A stretch of DNA of 64,000 nucleotides. It comes from Chloroflexota bacterium (GTDB lineage: Bacteria > Chloroflexota > Limnocylindria > Limnocylindrales > CSP1-4). The position numbers were made by a program, and so were the translations under genes. This document shows, in pieces, positions 63,433 through 64,000 of this stretch; positions within the stretch are counted from its first letter, which is position 1, and every line of letters starts with the position of its first letter. Location: NCBI GenBank assembly GCA_019637815.1, contig JAHBUZ010000004.1, forward strand, positions 62,001 through 126,000, read 5' to 3'. Below the pieces are notes generated by a model. That model was not told the origin of the DNA, ran no database searches, and worked only from the letters and a program-made list of their open reading frames with translations.

Positions 63433-64000
63433 CGGTCGGCCCCTTCCTGGTCACCACCGACGCCGGCCGCCGAGAGCTCGGCCTCGAGGGCCTCCTCATC
63501 CGGGTCGACATCGATGGGCTCCACCACCTCTGCGGCGGCATCCAGCACGTCCGTATCGGTCGGCTGGTCCTCCGTGTGGCGGACCTCCGAGAACTGGGGA
63601 TGCGCCTCGATCCAGCGATCGATGATGCCCTCGATGACCTGCGACCGACGGAGCGTGGACCGGACGTAGTCCCGACCCCGCGCGGACCCGAGGAACTCGG
63701 AGAGACGCTTGTCATCCGGGTTGGCGGCGCGCGTGCGCGCGATCTCCTGGCGCACGGTCGCGTCGCTGATCTCGACGCCCTCCTGGTCCGCGATGGCGCT
63801 CAGCACCAGGAGCACCTTCACACGGTGCTCGGCGCCTTCCCGGGACTCTTCGCGCAGCTTGTCCTCGTCACGCTCGGTGACCTTGAGGTACTCCTCGAAC
63901 TCGATGCCCTGCTGGGCGAGGCGCACCTTCAGCTCGTCGATCATCACCTCGACCTCGCGATCGATCATGATGTCCGGCGGCTCGACCGTCGCGTTGGCGA
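63429..64000 (-). CDS. tig: Trigger factor, C-terminal part (5' end outside window)
   Basis: The frame is open from the right edge (…[19 protein letters not shown]) and ends at 63429. About 190 C-terminal residues show the trigger factor arms, with the motif [14 protein letters not shown] and [23 protein letters not shown]. The N-terminal ribosome-binding and PPIase domains lie outside. Trigger factor binds nascent chains; the tig-clpP-clpX order is conserved in bacteria. The last 45 residues are an acidic low-complexity tail. Confidence 0.93.
   Translation of the reverse strand, partial: ANATVEPPDIMIDREVEVMIDELKVRLAQQGIEFEEYLKVTERDEDKLREESREGAEHRVKVLLVLSAIADQEGVEISDATVRQEIARTRAANPDDKRLSEFLGSARGRDYVRSTLRRSQVIEGIIDRWIEAHPQFSEVRHTEDQPTDTDVLDAAAEVVEPIDVDPDEEALEAELSAAGVGGDQEGADR

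Overview
The window is a GC-rich (about 70% by eye) bacterial chromosome segment with dense, mostly minus-strand gene clusters. The gene set fits Chloroflexota, perhaps a Limnocylindria-like lineage, better than any other phylum: FhaA/FhaB next to SEDS/PBP genes, a DUF2342-type metalloprotease, DUF4446, DUF4389, MoxR-DUF58-transglutaminase, and an MrfA/MrfB pair. This placement is inference from gene content. No phage, integron, IS element, rRNA operon or CRISPR array was seen.

Layout. 1-3229 (+): [NiFe]-hydrogenase maturation genes hypF (3' part), hypC, hypD, hypE, the last three joined by ATGA overlaps. 3242-6478 (-): HAD hydrolase, ThpR-like 2H phosphoesterase and a two-gene ABC exporter, apparently one operon. 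6546-11846 (-): a DnaB-type ATPase with a disordered head, an M20 dipeptidase, and ftsH. 12022-13261 (-): tRNA-Met immediately upstream of a tandem DUF4389 membrane protein with a Q/G/W repeat head. 13500-15305: two small membrane genes and an FtsB-like protein. 15453-19164 (+): the MrfA helicase / MrfB exonuclease pair. 19291-21876: a PfkB kinase plus PLP enzyme operon, divergent from a conserved acidic protein. 22573-31188 (-): ychF-like, hydroxyacid dehydrogenase, DUF2342 protease, murI, receiver-CpaE fusion, methyltransferase, amidohydrolase, agmatinase-type enzyme. 31522-37064: UvrD-nuclease fusion, DUF4446, a small membrane protein, rarA. 37328-39420 (+): PLP aminotransferase and histidine phosphatase. 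39527-44277 (-): MoxR, DUF58, TgpA-like. 44453-49219 (-): fhaA, fhaB, ftsW/rodA, PBP (cell-wall growth and division). 49384-56031: zinc-ribbon proteins, BrkB-family protein, valS. 56031-60994: anchored protein, polytopic membrane protein, large secreted protein of unknown function. 61312-64000 (-): tig-clpP-clpX.

The most interesting structure not explained by genes is a dispersed intergenic element of about 70-130 bp. There are five hairpin cores, each beyond the 3' end of a minus-strand gene (ftsH, ychF-like, the UvrD-nuclease and clpX, the last with two). The central hairpin keeps its pairing while both arms change sequence, which suggests a selected structure. A second recurrent signal is a TANNNT-like -10 hexamer exactly 6 nt before the start codon at five genes, which points to leaderless transcription.
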